Assembly (NCBI GenBank): GCA_001642005.1
Contig: LWCA01000032.1
Coordinates: 1 to 64,000 of the forward strand
DNA from: Intoshia linei
Taxonomy: Eukaryota > Orthonectida > Rhopaluridae
Direction of reading: 5' to 3'
Length of the DNA: 64,000 nt
Of this stretch, positions 11,110 through 23,275 are shown piece after piece. The notes under the pieces were generated by a model. That model saw only the letters and a list, made by a program, of their open reading frames with translations, made no database searches and was not told the DNA's origin. The position numbers and the translations under genes are program-made. Numbering within the stretch: position 1 is the first letter of the stretch; the number at the start of each line of letters is the position of its first letter.

Positions 11110-13326
11110 GAATGGATCTGTCGTATTTTGGAATATTCGTAAAGACGTGGTAATTTATGTTAATATTTAAATCTGTGTTTCCCAACCTTTCACTCAGGAA
11201 AATTCCAGGTCCACAAATGATCAAAAAATGACCTAACGGTCACAAATTACTTTTTTTTTTAAATAAATACTGAAATCAATCCTAAAATTTTAAAAAACAT
11301 AAATTCTGGGACGCGTTTTAATATCATTAGTATTGTCGTAAATCTCAACCTCAGAAGGTTACATATTCATGTTCAAACCCCCAAATTAGGCGTTTTTTGA
11401 AAAATGAAGAAAGTTACAGCATTTTATAAGACATAAATTCTCGATATTTTTAAAAATAATGAGCATTATCATAAATCACATCAAAAACTTAAAATCAATC
11501 TAAAAGGCGACTCTCGGCAGATCTCTACTATATATAGTATTGTAGTATTCAACAAAATTAACATTACATTAACGTAAAGTTTTCATATTTCCAAGGCACC
11601 ACAAAAATATCACGGCCCCATCAGTGGGTCTATACCCAACGTTAGGAATAACTGGTTTAAATTTAAATTTTCAATCAAAATTTTATATATTTTTGATTTA
11701 GAGAACCAAAATATTGTCTACTGTTATACATGAAGCGAGTGATTTTCCTTATAAAAAATGCATCAATGTCAAAGAAGCAGAACATTTTATCTATGAATAC
11801 GATGGGTAATTTTACAATGGAGAAATTGAATTGATTAACTCCTAGTTCAGGAAATTCAAAGAATTTAGTTAACCTAAAAGACGGTAGAATTTATTTAAAA
11901 GATGCCGCAGAAAATGAAAAAATTCAAATAAATTTGAATTTAATCATTTATTGTCTCTCTGATGCTATATCCTTATCCGGTAATTGATAATTACAATTAA
12001 TTCTCAAAATGTTACTTTTTAATCGTCTTTCTAGACACATTTCCACTTTTTTCTTTACCAAAAATCTATATGGTACAACTGTCTGTTTTAATGTTAATTT
12101 AGTTAAACTATCTGTACTTGAGTCTCAATTAAGGACTTTTATCAAATCTATTGAAAACGTAAAAAATGTAAATTACTTTTTTATTTATTTACAACTATCA
12201 ATTGTCATAATCAAATTGTTATATTGATTAATATTTCAATATATTTTAGAATTTAAAAACATCTAAAAATATTGAAATTTCTAGAAGAAAAATCTTAATG
12301 AAGGCGGGAGAATTGTTAGATATTAGGTAATTTACAGTTGATTTACGACTTAAATGTACGTGTATGCCAGGGTTTTCAAAATTACTGTAAATATTGAACT
12401 ACCTGATTAAATCACACATTTACAGTACACTCATTATTTATTATGTTTAGACATTCAACTAATCTAAATATTGATTTAATTGATTTACCAGATACGTATT
12501 GGGACAGACCTGTTTTAGAAAAATATTTTTTGACCATGAAATATCATCTCAATATTTCTCAACGGGTTAAAGTAAATTTATTTATTAATCATCTATAATT
12601 ATAGAATCTATTGTAATAGATTATATATTGGCAGTATTTCTTAGTGGTAAGGAATGTCTAAGATGTTTAATAAATTATATATATTGCTTTCCAAAATAAT
12701 GTGACACGGGACTAGTTTTTTTTTCATGTAACCAGTAAACTTTCAAACCCCAAAAATGAACTACTTAATAATGTAATGGGGCTTACATGTTATAAAGAAA
12801 GTTTTATAGATACTTTTATATATAGTAATTAATTATAATAATAATATACAACGAAATGCATTTCTTATGTAACCTTGTGGTTCTGTTACACTAATTTTGG
12901 AAACTAGCAGAAAGTATTCTAATTTTGAACCACTAAGTGATATTACATTGTAAAAATACAGTATTCTCTCTATAACTCGCCATTCTTGGGATTTCGACAA
13001 AATTGGCGAGATATAGAATATAAAGTGCAGATAAAACCTTAAAATTAAAATTGTAAATAAAATGCAATTTGCAATACAAATTGTAAAATTTAATACAAAA
13101 TAACCTAACTTATTTTGAAAAATGATTTTAAAACTTTTAGTTTATATTTTAAATTAATGGCGAGAATACTGTACTTGCAATTTTTAAAAAAATAATATTT
13201 CAGGTTATTAATGATAAAATGAACTACTGTACTGATATAATCGACCTTGCTAGAAGTCATTCTAATGACCAACATCATATTCGATTAGAAATTATGATTA
13301 TTGTGCTAATTAGCATCGAAGTATGA
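11110..13326 (+). CDS. RMND1: RMND1 (DUF155), mitochondrial translation factor, 5' end unresolved
   Basis: RMND1 is an inner-membrane mitochondrial protein needed for mitoribosome stability and translation. Exons: 11110-11149, 11702-11805, 11846-11979, 12103-12167, 12250-12326, 12451-12571, 13204-13326, phase-consistent, giving 220 C-terminal residues. Diagnostic features are GSVVFWNI in the first exon found, YWDRPVLEKYF, and the C-terminal HHIRLEIMIIVLISIEV, which is the predicted transmembrane helix and conserved Glu of the family. The first listed exon begins in phase 2, so at least one exon with the presequence and N-terminal part lies upstream; I could not identify it between 10360 and 11100. 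The last intron carries a MITE (12959-13171). Confidence 0.82.
12959..13171. mobile_element. Pogo/Tigger-like MITE in RMND1 intron, 213 bp
   Basis: The left end CAGTATTCTCTCTATAACTC is matched by a shorter complementary right end, GGCGAGAATACTG. TA lies on both sides (12957-12958, 13172-13173). A second copy is at 35239-35490. No transposase frame. Confidence 0.7.
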
Positions 13327-14086
13327 TTTACAAAAATATGTATATTTATTACTGGTTTATTATAAATAGTTAGCAATTTTTTCATATTTATTTTCATTTT
13401 ATAAATTAAAATTATTATGAATTCAAAATATTAGTTTAATAATTGTTTCATACATAATACAATAATAATAATAAAAATTTTTTGTGTGGTCCGCGTAATA
13501 ATTTTTTTTACATTTGGCCCACCAAGCAAATCGACACCCCTGATATATACAAATAAAAAAAATTGGATTGCTATATCCATTTTTTAATCTAGCGATTGCC
13601 AAACTTTTTTATCAGCTTTACTTGTCGGTAAAAAAATTTCAACCCGCTTTCCCATATTTCTTAAAATCACCTATTGATTTAGAATAGTAGGTCTCATAAT
13701 AATCGAGAGTATCATGACTAACTTTTATAATAGTTTCCTAATACTCTAACTTACTAATAGTTAAATATTATCAAATATTCTTATCGTTATCAAATTTAAT
13801 AATACATCGTAAATTTCTTGGTTCTCACTTTCACTATAAACATACGTGTATAACTGTAAATCCCTGGATTTTCCATATTTCATGCAAAAATTACGCCTTC
13901 TTAGGTGTATCATTAATCAAAATGGTAAACTGAAATAAAAATTTTTACTATAAACCCCCTTAAATTAACTTGGGCTTAGTTTGAAAACTTAATTAATTTA
14001 TTTAAAAATTAATGATACATTTATTTATATACATATGTAGGTATTTATGGATATAAAATCATACATAGAGGCTATATACAGATAGT
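13327..14086. other. Intergenic between convergent RMND1 and CD2BP2
   Basis: 3' flanks of both genes. A fragment near 13490-13545 reads GTGGTCCGCGTAAT to ACACCCCTG, which looks like the right end of a hAT-type element without a recognisable left end. Nothing else was seen. Confidence 0.4.
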
Positions 14087-15948
14087 TTACAGATACAAAT
14101 CAAAGTCAATCCTATCAACGGAATAAAAACTTGATCCAACTTTACGAACTTGAGCAGATTTTTTATTCAACTTTTTTGCAATTTCTTTCATCTCCAGTGT
14201 AGAAACTGGTCCAGAAATTGATTTGTCATTTTTATCCTTTTGATATTCCCACAACACATCTAAATTGTCAAATAAACTATACATTTTATAATTTTGATAT
14301 TAATTATACCTTCAATATCTTCAGTATTGCACTTTGTAGAATCAATTTTTCGCATATAAGAATTTTCCAATGCTTCATATGTCATTTCATAAATATTATT
14401 CACTCCGTCCAAGAGTAAATCAGACACAATTCCAGTGATAGTTTCAAGAATTTTAGTAGACTCGGTTTTTTCTTTCGTTTTTTGACCAGATTTTTTAAGT
14501 TCAAGTTTTTCTTGTTTACTGAGTTTACCATATCGTCGAATTGCAGATGATACACATTCTTTAGGCATTACATATTTCATCAATTGTTCATAAAAGGATA
14601 CTCTATCAACAATGTATTCTTTCTCGTTATCTTTGTTTGCATCTATAACTTTTTGTAGCCTATTTTGATTTGTTTCAACCTTATTCCAATCAATATTATC
14701 CATCCAATTGTCTTCTATTTCCTAAATTATTTATTAATATTATTAAATTAATAGGTGCACTGGTTGAATATTATTTCATATTTACAATACCAAAGAGTAA
14801 CGTGTAAAACAACCATTACATAATTAATAGATTGAAGATGGGACTTGAAAAGTACATTTCCCGTTAAAATTTCAATTTGTTTACATTTCAGCACATTACA
14901 CAATTACAAATGACAAAATTACATTTTGGAAAACAAATTGCAATTTGCAATCGAGTTTAAAATTACAACGCACAACGCTTTATTGATTGTAAAAAACAGT
15001 ATTATACAAAAAAATGATAAGTCTGCGTTAAAAATTATCCAGTCTCACTTTCTTAATGGTTTTTTATAGTTGAGTGCATTATTAATTTTATTGCTCATGC
15101 ATTGTTAAAATTTTAAATCAGATTCATTACTGTCGGGTGATATCAACTAAAATTTAGTAAATAAATATTTTTTGTACATTATAGATGAATGAAATGCACA
15201 TGATCGGTAGTGTTACGAGAATGGATACAATATTTTAAGACATTTTTATCAAAAATGTTTCATCAATATCAACTAAATTAGCCCTTCTTATCGCCGGACC
15301 GTATATTTTTTACCGGTCTCGAAAAATATGTATAAAATTAAATTATATGAAATGTTTCCGAAAAATCGTCCTCAAGGGAGCAATTCGCCATCATTGAAAA
15401 CCAGTATGAAATTTTAATATACGTTACTTGTCCACCAAAATATTTCTACTTTCATCGACATAAGTGAATACTTTGGGAAACGCTCAACTACACAATTTCT
15501 GTTTCTGAAGTATAATAAAACATACATCTTTTTTTACAAAGATAAAAGTTCCATTGGCATCAAAATAACCATCATCGCATTCATCTTTTAAATTAAATGG
15601 AGTAATTTTGATATCATCATATTGTCTGACACCAGTTTCTTCTTGTCCTAGAGAATTTAAAATATAAATTAAAAGTTAAATCAAATTACCTAAATCAGCA
15701 TCCAAATCATATCTTCCAATTTTTTCGTCTTGTTTTAATTTTTCTGATTCTTCTTCATCACTATCAATAGTGTGCTTTTTGTCATTAATATCATTGTCTA
15801 CGCAAAAATCCAAATCATTTAAATTTTTCTTTTTTTTCATAAAATTGTCCATTTGTTGAGTGGTAGGTAGTTGTGTAAATGTATTGTCATCTATGTTGCT
15901 GTTTTCATCTTGTTCATTTTCTCGTTCCTGTAATGTTCTTTTTGACAT
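14087..15948 (-). CDS. CD2BP2: CD2BP2 / U5-52K homologue with a degenerate GYF domain
   Basis: Nuclear protein of the U5 snRNP (yeast Lin1) that acts in U5/tri-snRNP assembly. Exons in gene order: 15690-15948, 15526-15647, 14310-14721, 14087-14259; 321 aa (human 341). Seen in order: acidic N-terminus with KHTIDSDEEE (human KHSLDSDEEE), ITPFNL and GYFDANG, then NWMDNIDWNKV, a helical middle, and the C-terminal GYF-type domain from residue 265 (DVLWEY...RIDFDLYL). The domain framework (WEY, FYS, RIDFDLY) is kept, but the family signature GPF(x4)M(x2)W(x3)GYF reads GPV with no Trp and no GYF, so proline-rich ligand binding is doubtful. Introns are 42 and 50 bp, plus an 804-bp one. Confidence 0.88.
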
Positions 15949-17197
15949 TTTAGATTGTTTATGTTTATTTCTAATGTTAAATTATTCAAATTATTTTAGA
16001 GTTTAGTTTTAAATTAAGTTTATTTTAATTTTATAGAATTAAATTAAATTAGAGGTCGCATGAGGAGTTTGATGAAATTAATCTTTCTCAATATAAAAAG
16101 GTTGATTTGCAAAAGCTTCCTTTAAAAACATCACAAAAATTTCTCTGCAATAATGACAAAATTTGTGGATGTTTTTTGAGGAAGGACATTTTTTAATTAT
16201 AATTATTATAATAACAAGATGGAAGTTTGTATTTTTAAAAATATCCAGAACAAACCTTAAAAATAAAGTATTTTCTACCAAAATAGCGTTAAATTACCAG
16301 GTAGCCTTTTTATTATATTTAAAAATAAATTCACGTTGAAAATCTAACTTAAAAATCCTACTATTCACTATTATCGTAATAAAGGAGTAGTTCCCAAATT
16401 TGTTTCAGATGGAACCATCACATAACATTACTTTTTACTTTAAGGTGAATTATTCCATCTTAATTTTTTGTTTTGTTAACATTTGCGTAAAGAATTTTAA
16501 AAACAATTGTTATCCCACTTTTTTAATTTATTAGACAGAATGTGTCTATAATACTAAAAATCAAGTAAAAATAGTCATAAATAGCATAAATTCCAGAAAA
16601 AATAAAATCATAAAAACTTAATTTGCCATTTTCAATGTGATATATATTCACTATAATTTAATAAATACTTAAAAATACCAATTTTGTATCAATAATTATC
16701 CAAATCTTTACTTTATAGACATATTTCAATTGAACTTTACCAATATTGCAAAGGATTGTAATATAAAAATAATATTAACAAAGTTGTTTTTTTTTGTATT
16801 TTATTCAAAATGTTTTGAAAATGAAAATTTGAAATTTAAAAATTGCGAAAGAATGAATTATATAGATTTTCACCCATATATCTTCGACGTACAATATACA
16901 TTTTTTTGAAAGGTTTTCATTGTAGGATCAATATTTACATTTTCAATTTTCAATTTGATTTTAATCGAAATATTTAAAAAATATTGGTTGATAATTATAT
17001 TATAATATATTAAAAATTATTTTTCACCGGGAATGCGTAGATTTCTGGGATGGAAATTTTGTATTTATATCAACTGGAATAAGGTCTATCAGAATAATTT
17101 TTTTTTTTNTGTATTTTATTCAAAATGTTTTGAAAATGAAAATTTGAAATTTAAAAATTGCGAAAGAATGAATTATATAGATTTTCATTTATATTTC
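15949..17197. other. Intergenic with reverse Helitron-like fragment and one ambiguous base
   Basis: From about 16313 to 17170 the sequence matches the reverse orientation of the Helitron-like family (GAAAATCTAACTTAAAAATC, GGTGAATTATTCCATC, TTTTCACCGGGAATGCG). About 90 bp (16797-16880) is repeated almost exactly at 17111-17190. The only non-ACGT base in the window (n) is at 17109, right at the start of the second copy. No gene was seen. Confidence 0.5.
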
Positions 17198-17299
17198 TTG
17201 TAATGAATTGCATATTTAAGATCAAAGATATAAATTTAATATTTAAAGTAAATTATTTTCACGATAATGGATAAAGTCATAGTGACTAACTTTATTCAT
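17198..17299 (-). repeat. 102-bp direct repeat, putative 3' LTR of Gypsy 1
   Basis: Nearly identical to 19202-19303, both ending TTTATTCAT on the plus strand. Their placement at the two ends of the Gypsy coding remnants supports an LTR interpretation, though 102 bp is short for this class. Confidence 0.55.
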
Positions 17300-17548
17300 T
17301 AAACCTATTTTCCCTAATCTTCATCCCATCAAATTTTGAAGGTGGGATCCTTTTGACCTATCTCTAAGTTTTATATATTGATTGCTGTTTGTGAAAGCGA
17401 ATGTAAATTGGAGAAAAATTTTTATCAAAGATTTTTGTACTTTCTTATCAAAATTATGTTTAACCCGTTCATTATGGATACATTTGGTTTTTTTATTTGT
17501 TGCTCCATGTGAACTCTTGTTATTACTATTTTTGAACACATATCGTAT

Positions 17549-18172
17549 TTATCCTAACACAATGGAGGATGGTAAAACTCCAATTTTTGCAAACTCGGTG
17601 GATCGCAATCCCATTAAAACATATGGGAGTTGTTCATCCCAATTATCTTCATTTGCTACAATTTTTAATTTTTCCCGAATTGTTCTATTGCACCGTTCTA
17701 CCAATCCATTTTGCCGGTGTATATATGGTTCAGAATGAGTTTTAGATATTTTACACAAACGGGACACTACCTCACCCTCAAATTGCTTAGCAGCGTCAAA
17801 ATGCATTTTTTCTGAAGGGCCATAACGAGTTATAATACTCTTTATTAAACAATCTGCAATCGTTTGTGCATTAATGTTGGCAATAGCTTTAGCTTCCACC
17901 CAACCAGAGAAGTGATCACACATTACTAAAATGTATCTATTTAATTGTGCTGTCTCCGTTAATGGACCCAACAGATCTATTTGCCATAATTGATTAAAAC
18001 GAGTGGACTCAACCTGTTTTAACTTATTAAAAAGTGTGTGGTTTCTGTGTTTGTTCTCGTTACATTTTATACATTTCAACACATATTCTTTAAAATCGCG
18101 ATAAATATGTGACCAAAAATATTTCTTTCTAATATTTCGAAAGGTTTTAGTTATTCCTGGGTGGCAAAACAT
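17549..18172 (-). pseudogene. Gypsy 1 integrase core remnant
   Basis: A 207-codon open stretch. It starts in the zinc-binding region (CHPG...KCIKCN, His/Cys pairs) and covers the DDE core: first Asp in WQIDLLGPL, second in MHFDAAKQF, Glu in GLVERCNRTI. All three catalytic residues are visible. The C-terminal domain and the junction to RNase H are lost to stops, so this is a remnant of a polyprotein, not a host gene. Confidence 0.8.
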
Positions 18173-18461
18173 TAATGAGTCATAATAATATTAAATAATG
18201 TCTGTGATGTGACAATTCGGCACAATTAATAATAACCCTTAATAATAATAGCCCTTATCATTATAATAAATTACATTTTCCTTTGTTATAATATTAGGTT
18301 TTATATAATTGTATTGTTTCGAAATCTCGTAACTTTTATTACATTGAATATATTTATTTGCTAAACTTTTGTATTTTATCAAACCAACAGATGCCACCGC
18401 ATCACGCGATAAAAGATCGGCTGTATAGTTTAATACTCCAGGTCGATATATTATGTCATAA

Positions 18462-18910
18462 TTATAAATAATAAAATTCGTCTAACTTCAACATCCATCT
18501 AATCAATTCCATTGGTAAATTCTTTGACCGACGCATTTCAACAATTGGATTATGATCAGTAATTATTTTGCAATATCGTCCTAAAATATATCTCCTGAAA
18601 TGATTAGCTGCTTTACATACGGCAAACAATTCTTTTTTTGTGGTACTATAATTTTTTTCAGTGTCACTAAGTTTTTTACTGAAATATTCTACGACTTTGA
18701 CACCCTGTAATAATACTGCACCAATACATACGTTTGAGGCATCACACTCCAAAAAAATCCTTATTTATTACTGGCAACTTTAAGACGGAAGCTTTTTTCA
18801 ATTATTTTTTAAGGAATTGAACGACTGTTGCTGTTCATCGCCTCACTTGAATTTTATGCCTTTTTTTAACAACCTAGTTATTGGTTCAGTTAGTTCGGAG
18901 AAGTGTTTTA
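18462..18910 (-). pseudogene. Gypsy 1 RT tail and RNase H remnant
   Basis: ECDASNVCIGAVLLQ, KKELFAVCKA and ITDHNPI are hallmarks of the Gypsy RT-RNase H connection and RNase H. Upstream on the reverse strand (to about 18910) lies FSELTEPITRLLKKG of the RT thumb/tether, interrupted by several stops. The YxDD palm motif is absent. Confidence 0.75.
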
Positions 18911-18919
18911 TAAATGTAA

Positions 18920-19190
18920 TCTAAATGTAAAATTCAACATCGCACATGCTGCCACAATCAAGAACAATTTTCCCGTAGCATTTTAATTCTTGACCGTCAG
19001 CTCCTTTCAATGCTATATTAGTTTCAGTAATATCGGCATTACTAAATATTCTTTTTACTATATTAATATTAATGCAGTTTATCTAAGATCCGGTATCATA
19101 GATAAATGAACATGTCTTATTTACGGTCTCTTTTATAGAACGAATTTTTCCTATAACAATTCCTTCTATTCTGGACATTAGAAAAAATTT
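18920..19190 (-). pseudogene. Gypsy 1 aspartic protease remnant
   Basis: The reverse strand encodes SFIYDTGS, the Asp-Thr-Gly-Ser active site of retroviral-type proteases, followed by an in-frame stop and about 50 further residues of matching character (GADGQELKCYGKI). It is broken. Confidence 0.55.
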
Positions 19191-19201
19191 TTGAAAATAA
19201 T

Positions 19202-19303
19202 TTGTAATGAATTAGATATCTAAGATCAAAGATATAAATTTAATATTTAAAGTAAATTATTTTCACGATAATGGATAAGGTCATAGTGACTAACTTTATT
19301 CAT
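19202..19303 (-). repeat. 102-bp direct repeat, putative 5' LTR of Gypsy 1
   Basis: Partner of 17198-17299. It abuts the end of Gypsy element 2 at 19304 with no spacer. Confidence 0.55.
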
Positions 19304-19503
19304 TGTAACGTGTGAGACGAAATATAGTTATCGATCGAGATATCTGCTGTTAATAAAACCTAAGAGACAAGAAAGAGCAATATTTTATTTAAGTAGAAAT
19401 ATATTTATAAGTCTTGATAGTGTGTGATAATAGATTTGTCTTGTAACTATTCTAATCTAAGTTAGTTTTAAATTAATATTAAATGATAGTAGAATATGTT
19501 ACG
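19304..19503 (-). repeat. 3' LTR of Gypsy 2, 200 bp
   Basis: Plus-strand TGTAAC (19304-19309) and GTTACG (19498-19503) form short inverted ends, one base off the usual TG..CA. On the reverse strand the LTR is preceded by the purine-rich CAGGGGGGACCC, a good polypurine tract for plus-strand priming. Confidence 0.65.
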
Positions 19504-19519
19504 GGTCCCCCCTGGGCGG

Positions 19520-20470
19520 TACCGGTGAGGTATTTTAAGTTTTTCTCTTGGTCGAAAACGAAGCATATTTTTGTTTGAGATAGGGTTATTGCTTTCATTT
19601 TGTGTATAATAACTGGGTTTTTTGATAGATTTTTTGTCATAATAAAATTTTATTCTCTGATTATGTTTTGTTTGATTATGTTTTGCTTTTTTGTTAGTAT
19701 AATATCGGTTCAAATATGAATTTAGATCATATATCGGTAGTGACAGTTCTTTATAAAATACCATTAGCGCTGGTGAATATTTATGTTTTTCAGTAGGTGT
19801 GTTTACAATGGACATAAGTATCATTGGCAGCATTTTGTCCCAAATGTCTACATCTGTGTTGTAATTTGTTCTGATTTTGTCTCACAAAACACGATTTAAT
19901 CTTTCTATTTTCCCCACTGAATTGTGCCGATAAGGTGTAATATTTGTTTTTATAAATCCAGTGATTAAGGATAAATTCTTTATAATGTTCGATTCGTTTT
20001 GTGATCCGCAGTCAGTATGAATCTGTTTAGGTACACCATATCTGGATATTATGTTTTTTATAATAGCTTGAGCAGCTGAATCTGGTGTAACTTCATTTAA
20101 CGCTATGGCTTCAGGCCATCCAGTATAGTGATCGATAATACTTAGTATGTATCGATTATCTCCCTGCGTTTGTGGCAATGGACCTAGTACGTCCATTTCC
20201 CATAGTTCATTGAATTTATTAGTCTCAATTTGTCTAAGGGGACGGATATTACTTCTCCTTCACCCTTTTCCGGTATTACATTTATGGCATTGTTGCACCC
20301 ATTCACTTATTTCTTTCGTCATACTGTTCCAAAAATACTCAGCTTGTATTAATTTAATGGTTTTGTTTATTCCTGGGTGGCAAAATGCCTTTGGATCATG
20401 GAAAAATTTAACCATATGGACCTTTTTATTGGCTGGAACTAGAACTCGTTTTCCTGATGCCGTTTGTACG
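19520..20470 (-). pseudogene. Gypsy 2 integrase remnant
   Basis: Core domain at 19882-20196: first Asp in MDVLGPLP, second in IHTDCGSQN, Glu in GKIERLNR. The C-terminal part lies at 19468-19833 (MLPMILMSIVNT, FYKELSLPIYDL) in another frame. Zinc-finger-like sequence lies upstream near 20240-20440. The breaks between frames show decay. Confidence 0.75.
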
Positions 20471-20474
20471 CATA

Positions 20475-21465
20475 TTAAATTGTCTTTCCTGGTAAATACT
20501 TGTACTTGGTGATCGGATTCGATTTTGGTATTAATTTATTTATGATTAGGTTTATTATTATTTCCTTACAGTCATTATCTTGACTTTGAGCTAATTTCAA
20601 ATCAAATGGATCTGTGTCATCAAGATTTATTCTGTTCACATTCTGATTTCGCTGATCAATGGGATTTATTGATAGAAGATCCGCTGTGATATTATCTCGA
20701 CCTTTCCTAGACTTGATTGTGAAATCAAAATCTTGTAAGCGTTGAAGATAACGGAAATGTCTGCTGGTCCCACTTTTGAGAGATTTCAAATTTACTATCA
20801 GTTTATGATCAGTTATAATTTCAAAATGTCGACCTTGTAGGTATGGTCTAAACTTGTTAGTTGCCCAGTCTACAGCAAGAAATTCTTTATCGAATGTGCT
20901 GTAGTTGATTTAGGGTGGCTGTAATTTTTTATTGTCATATTGTATCACTTTATTGTCTTGTAATAGAATAGCCCCCATTCCGTAATCACTTGCATCTGTC
21001 TCTAAACTGAAAGTTTTATTTTTGTCTGGCAATGCGAGAAGAGGAGCAGTGGTAAGTTTTGTTTTCAAATTTTGGAAGGCGTTTTCGCAATCGTCGGACC
21101 ATTTGAATTTACATCCTTTTTTAAGTAGATTTCGTAACGGAATTGTTGTGTCAGTTAAGTTTTGTATAAATGTTGGTGGTATAAACACACACCAAGGAAT
21201 TTTTGTATTTTTTTGATTGTGTTGGGTGATGGTATTTCCAAAATAGCCTTGATTTTATCTGGATCACACTGTATTCCATTTTTATTCACTATTTTTCCAA
21301 GGAATTTCACTCAATTTATTGCAATTTTACTATTTGTGGGACTTATCGTTAGACTGTGATTTTTCATGCGTTCTAATACCTTATCCAGTAATTGGTAATG
21401 TTTTTCATGAGTTTTTGAATCTATGATGATATCATCAACTACTTTATGTAAGTTAAAAATTCTTA
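20475..21465 (-). pseudogene. Gypsy 2 reverse transcriptase and RNase H remnant
   Basis: Near 21418-21442 the reverse strand reads VVDDIIIDSKTHEKH, the YxDD box of the RT palm (here VVDD). Next come LRNLLKKGCKFKWSDD, LETDASDYGMGAILLQ (RNase H start) and ITDHKLIV, FDFTIKSRKGRDN. In-frame stops lie near 20910 and elsewhere. Confidence 0.78.
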
Positions 21466-21470
21466 CTTAC

Positions 21471-23275
21471 CATGGATAAATGAACAGTGTTCATTGAACA
21501 CTCAATATTTGCGATATTTACTGTTCATCTCAGACAGACATGTATCCCACTCATATAATTGTATTGTAAATAAAATCCTTGAAAGTGATAACCTAAATAT
21601 GAACATGAAGCCTCCATAGATACATACGCATCGCAACATTAAAATAAATTGAACAAAAACATACATTTTTGTTTTTAAGCGTAACAAATAATACGTTCTT
21701 GTTAGTTTTTATGTTGATAATGTGCGTAATAAATATAGATGAATATATACGCTTATTCAAAATTACTTAAAACTATATTGCATGTTATATAAAAACTATA
21801 CACGTTTACGTTCGTATATGTATTTATCCAAATTACGTCTACTTTAAATTTTATGTGGTTGTATATGGAATTTATTATAAATAATTTTATTTTAAAATCG
21901 TTTAAACATTTGAAAGGCTAAACGTTATTCAATATACTGAAATTCAGAGGTAATTTTTTAAATAATGAAGAATATTTATTAATCGAAAAATAACAGTAAT
22001 ATACTATAAAATTAATTGTTCAGGTATGTTGTTAAAAGAAGAGAACCACTGCAGTGCACTTATGTATATCGAATAATGAGAATTTGTACATAGTGTATCT
22101 CATTTTACTGTAGGGTTGTTTTAAGTCTGTAGTTGCAAAATTTTGAGTAGTTATAAAAAAATGCTAGCAGATAATTTTATATTATATTTAACCAAACAAT
22201 TTATTTGGAAGTTAAAATTTAATTTGTAAACAAATGAATTCTGTTCACATATCAGTCAATTACAGTCTAAGTCCTTATGAACGGAATTGAAAATTCCGTT
22301 ATTCCGTTAATATGGAAGTTCCTCCATAGTAACACACTTGTTAATGGAATTTAATTTTTTACATAAAAACTATTAAATGGTCATATTTCTTGTTATTATG
22401 AGTTTTTGAATAATACATGACTAAGTAATATATAAAAAACATTATCAACGGGTCCATACGGATTCCTGGGGTTCACATCAGTTTTTTGGAGGTCCGTGAA
22501 TAAAATTTTATTAATTTTAAATTATTTACAGAAATAAAATAAAGCGTAAAATAATATAATGACATTTCCGCAATGATAGTCATTATTTTTAAATACATCA
22601 TCTAATTTAATATCTATTAAAAATTTGATAAAAATTGTAATAAATTGATTCTTGAGCTTTAGAGATAAAAAATTTTATTAACGCAATTTTTTGTTTGTGC
22701 AAATTCGTTAATAAAAAATAAATAATTCAAAATTCCGTTTAAATGGAATTTCCGCTAACAAAAATTCCGTTAATAAGGACTTTTACTGCATAATAATTAA
22801 AGACAAATAGAGATTATACGATAATATTTTAGAAAAAAATTATATCCCAAATGTAACTGTGGAAACGGTTATATTAAGGAAATTTTTTTTCAACATGGTG
22901 TTTAGTTGTAAAAATTTCTTATAATAACGCCTGATTTACTAATTTGAATTTAGACGACATTAACAGTATAGTCGATATATTTTAGTTTTTCCGCAATGTT
23001 GAGTGCATTAATTGTAAATAAAATATATAACGGTTTGTATTGTTAATTTTTAGACTTATGAAACTTTTGTAACGTTTTATTTTGTTTCTAAATTGAAGAT
23101 AACGTTTTTAAAACAAATATATAGCTATAAAATTTTAAAATTAAGTCAACTCTAATTTACTCAGATTGGTTTTATCGTGCTCTGTTAAATATTGGTATGT
23201 GAGCTAATTTTGGTAAAAACAATAATAATTTTGTATAGTAAATAAAATAAAAAAAATAGAGAATAATTTATCAAA
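21471..23275. other. Intergenic between Gypsy 2 and ethanolamine kinase
   Basis: No gene recognised. It contains the MITE at 22263-22788. The last few hundred bases should hold the promoter and 5' UTR of the kinase gene; no core promoter element is clear. Confidence 0.45.
22263..22788. mobile_element. MITE with CAGT..AAGTCCTTA inverted ends, 526 bp
   Basis: The left end CAGTCTAAGTCCTTATGAAC is matched by right end TTAATAAGGACTTTTACTG in inverted form, and both arms continue with ACGGAATT repeats. The left flank is TA and the right flank CA, so a TA duplication would need one substitution. No coding capacity. Confidence 0.6.

Larger units (their letters stand above)
17198..19303 (-). mobile_element. 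Ty3/Gypsy retrotransposon 1, internally deleted
   Basis: Reverse-strand order: aspartic protease remnant, RT tail, RNase H, integrase, bounded by near-identical 102-bp direct repeats at 17198-17299 and 19202-19303 that I take as short LTRs or LTR remnants. The reverse transcriptase catalytic core is missing: protease-like sequence (about 18940-19190) joins directly to the RT thumb/connection region (about 18830-18920). Frames are broken by stops, so it is dead. Only about 2.1 kb remains. Confidence 0.75.
19304..21470 (-). mobile_element. Ty3/Gypsy retrotransposon 2, 5'-truncated
   Basis: Reverse-strand order RT, RNase H, integrase, PPT, 3' LTR. It enters the window of homology abruptly at about 21470, so protease, gag and the 5' LTR are absent. 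The element differs in sequence from Gypsy 1 and inserted immediately beside its outer repeat. Several frameshifts and stops make it non-functional. Confidence 0.8.

Noticed and set aside
12009-12102. N-terminal extension of the RMND1 exon (HISTFFFTKNLYG)
   Set aside because: Family similarity (LSVKLSVLE) and phase require the acceptor at 12101-12102; the upstream part is intron.
16078-16281. Minus-strand 67-codon frame
   Set aside because: Low-complexity, with no splice partners or family resemblance; it overlaps the intergenic/Helitron-like region.
21502-21687. Minus-strand 61-codon frame beside Gypsy 2
   Set aside because: No similarity to Gypsy proteins or to any family I recognise; consistent with chance in A+T-rich DNA.
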